A DNA stretch of 6,938 bases from Actinomycetota bacterium (GTDB lineage: Bacteria; Actinomycetota; Thermoleophilia; Gaiellales; Gaiellaceae). The notes below the pieces were generated by a model. That model searched no databases. It saw nothing but the letters and a program-made list of their open reading frames with translations, and was not told where the DNA came from. Each line of letters begins with the position of its first letter. Position 1 is the first letter of the stretch. The stretch spans positions 1 to 6,938 of the forward strand of contig JACCRW010000223.1 of the NCBI GenBank assembly GCA_013813345.1, written 5' to 3'. Below are positions 6,213 to 6,938 of the stretch, piece after piece. The position numbers and the translations under genes are program-made.

Positions 6213-6814
6213 CGGGCTTCCAGCTCCGCGAAGCTCTGCTCGAAGACCGCTTCGGGCTGGGCGCCGAGGACGAGCAGCCGTCGATCGAGGAGGAAAGCGG
6301 GTACGCCCGTCGCTCCGATCGAAGTGGCCTGACGCGTCGAGCTCTCGATCCGCTCACGGTAACGGTCTCCGTCGAGCACGGCCTCGACCTCGTCGTCAGG
6401 GAGCCCGAGCTCGGCGGCCAAGCCGCGCAGGACGGCCGAGTCGCCGAGATCCTGCGCCTCGGCCCAGTAGGCGTCCATCAACCGGTCGTGGGTCTCCTCG
6501 TGACGGCCGAGCGCGCGCGCCAGCTCGGTGAGCCGCAGCGCCTTCATCGTGTTCGGGACCACGTCGGGGTGCGGGTTGTACTCGAGTCCGCGGGCCGCGA
6601 AGCTCGCCCGCATGCGCTCCGTCATCTCGTCGCCGTAGCGCGCGAGCAGCTCCACTCGCGGCAAGCCCTCGGGCGGGTATTCGGGGTGGAGATCGAACGG
6701 GAGCCAGACGATGGTGGCGCCGAACCGGCGACCGAGCCAGGTGGCGGTCGGTTGCGCCACGCGGCAGAAGGGTCAGATGTAGTCGCTCCAGATCGCGACT
6801 GTCCGCTCGCTCAC
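6209..6814 (-). CDS. DsbA/FrnE-family thiol oxidoreductase with in-frame TGA at the active-site Cys (candidate selenoprotein)
   Basis: Read from GTG at 6814-6812 with the TGA at 6775-6773 taken as an amino acid (X), the gene gives 201 residues beginning MSERTVAIWSDYIXPFCR. Position 14 is the TGA and C17 the second active-site Cys, so the motif is X-P-F-C where this family has C-P-F-C or similar. The first strand of the thioredoxin fold (TVAIWSDY) lies before the TGA. After it come LPFDLHPEYPPEG (about 38-50), YNPHPDVVPNT (79-89), the helical insert with LTELARALG and RLMDAYW, and the cis-proline loop GVPAF (170-174) followed by LVLGAQP. Apart from the TGA the frame is intact, and it ends in TGA at 6211-6209. 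Known relatives are cytosolic dithiol oxidoreductases. Selenocysteine would replace the nucleophilic residue. The alternatives are a one-base error or mutation, or a shorter protein from GTG at 6760-6758 lacking the active site. No good ribosome binding site precedes 6814. The next gene overlaps by 4 nt. Confidence 0.75.
6736..6765 (-). promoter_or_regulatory. SECIS-like hairpin just downstream of the in-frame TGA
   Basis: In the mRNA, GCCGCGUGGCG (6765-6755) pairs with CGCCACCUGGC (6746-6736) around the 8-nt loop CAACCGAC. That gives ten pairs including one G-U, interrupted by one C-C mismatch. The stem starts 7 nt after the TGA, and the apical loop starts 18 nt after it, inside the 16-37 nt range I recall for bacterial SECIS elements. 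The usual G in the first two loop positions is present only if the closing G-C pair opens. A competing stem, CGACCG with CGGUCG (6750-6745 and 6734-6729), is also possible. Stems are easy to find in DNA this GC-rich, so this supports but does not prove the selenocysteine reading. Confidence 0.45.
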
Positions 6815-6824
6815 GCCCCTGGCC

Positions 6825-6866
6825 GCCTGTCGCTCCCGCCCGGCGGAGCCGGGCTCCGCGACAGGC
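6825..6866 (-). repeat. Nested palindrome upstream of the DsbA-family gene
   Basis: GCCTGTCGC (6825-6833) is the exact reverse complement of GCGACAGGC (6858-6866). Inside it, GCCCGG (6838-6843) pairs with CCGGGC (6849-6854) around a 5-nt loop. Together they make a 15-bp hairpin with a small internal loop. It sits 10 nt before the GTG at 6814, so it is either in the leader of the two-gene unit or the terminator of whatever lies upstream. A REP-like element is also possible. Confidence 0.5.
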
Positions 6867-6938
6867 TGGCGCCGCTCGCGGCACCCGCCTCTCCGGGGCT
6901 GTGCAGGGCACTATCCCCTCCGGTCGTCCGCCGCGAGC
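6867..6938. other. Window edge; no gene supported
   Basis: I see no convincing gene here. On the minus strand one frame enters from the edge and stops at TAG (6913-6911) after nine residues, LAADDRRG being the readable end. It could be the tail of an upstream minus-strand gene, but it is too short to judge. No convincing promoter for the DsbA-family unit was found in this stretch. Confidence 0.3.

Noticed and set aside
6209..6760. A 183-residue protein starting at GTG 6760-6758, after the TGA
   Set aside because: It would lack the first strand and both active-site positions of the thioredoxin fold, while family-like coding sequence continues upstream. I keep it only as the alternative to the selenocysteine reading.
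6773..6775. Global reassignment of UGA to an amino acid
   Set aside because: TGA ends the transporter gene (545-547) and the DsbA-family gene itself (6211-6209), where the next gene starts in overlap. A context-dependent reading or an error fits better.

Overview
The window is a GC-rich bacterial segment with compact, high-GC codon use and GTG starts. A single-chain CofG-CofH fusion (FbiC) for coenzyme F420 points to an actinobacterial lineage. The secreted protein built from Cys-paired Ig-like repeats is a style I associate with Thermoleophilia (Gaiellales or Solirubrobacterales), so that class is my best guess. It is an inference from gene style, not from a marker gene.

Layout: (1) 2-547 (+) is the C-terminal part of a branched-chain amino-acid-type ABC transporter substrate-binding protein, followed by a short hairpin. 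(2) 548-733 is a non-coding region dense in palindromes. It holds a possible promoter, five GACRTGTC-type sites, a 16-bp hairpin and a 13-bp direct repeat whose second copy carries the fbiC start codon. (3) 734-3091 (+) is fbiC, the FO synthase of F420 biosynthesis, with both radical-SAM clusters intact. (4) 3134-5605 (+) is a secreted mosaic protein: signal peptide, TolB-like propeller, four Ig-like repeats, six RTX nonapeptides and a Pro-rich tail. (5) On the minus strand, converging on it, is a two-gene unit: a DsbA/FrnE-family thiol oxidoreductase (6814-6209) and a degenerate metallo-beta-lactamase-fold protein (6212-5613). The two overlap by 4 nt (GTGA).

The most interesting point is in the DsbA-family gene. 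Its reading frame is interrupted by one TGA (6775-6773), exactly where the first cysteine of the CPFC active site belongs. The frame on both sides encodes recognisable family sequence, a paired hairpin starts 7 nt after the TGA, and the gene ends with an ordinary TGA. This looks like a selenocysteine (U-P-F-C) oxidoreductase. A point mutation or sequencing error is the main alternative. No selenocysteine-machinery genes lie in the window, so the test is whether the genome encodes selA, selB, selC and selD.

Functionally the window is not one system. It holds the end of an uptake operon, a cofactor gene, a surface or secreted protein, and a probable redox pair.
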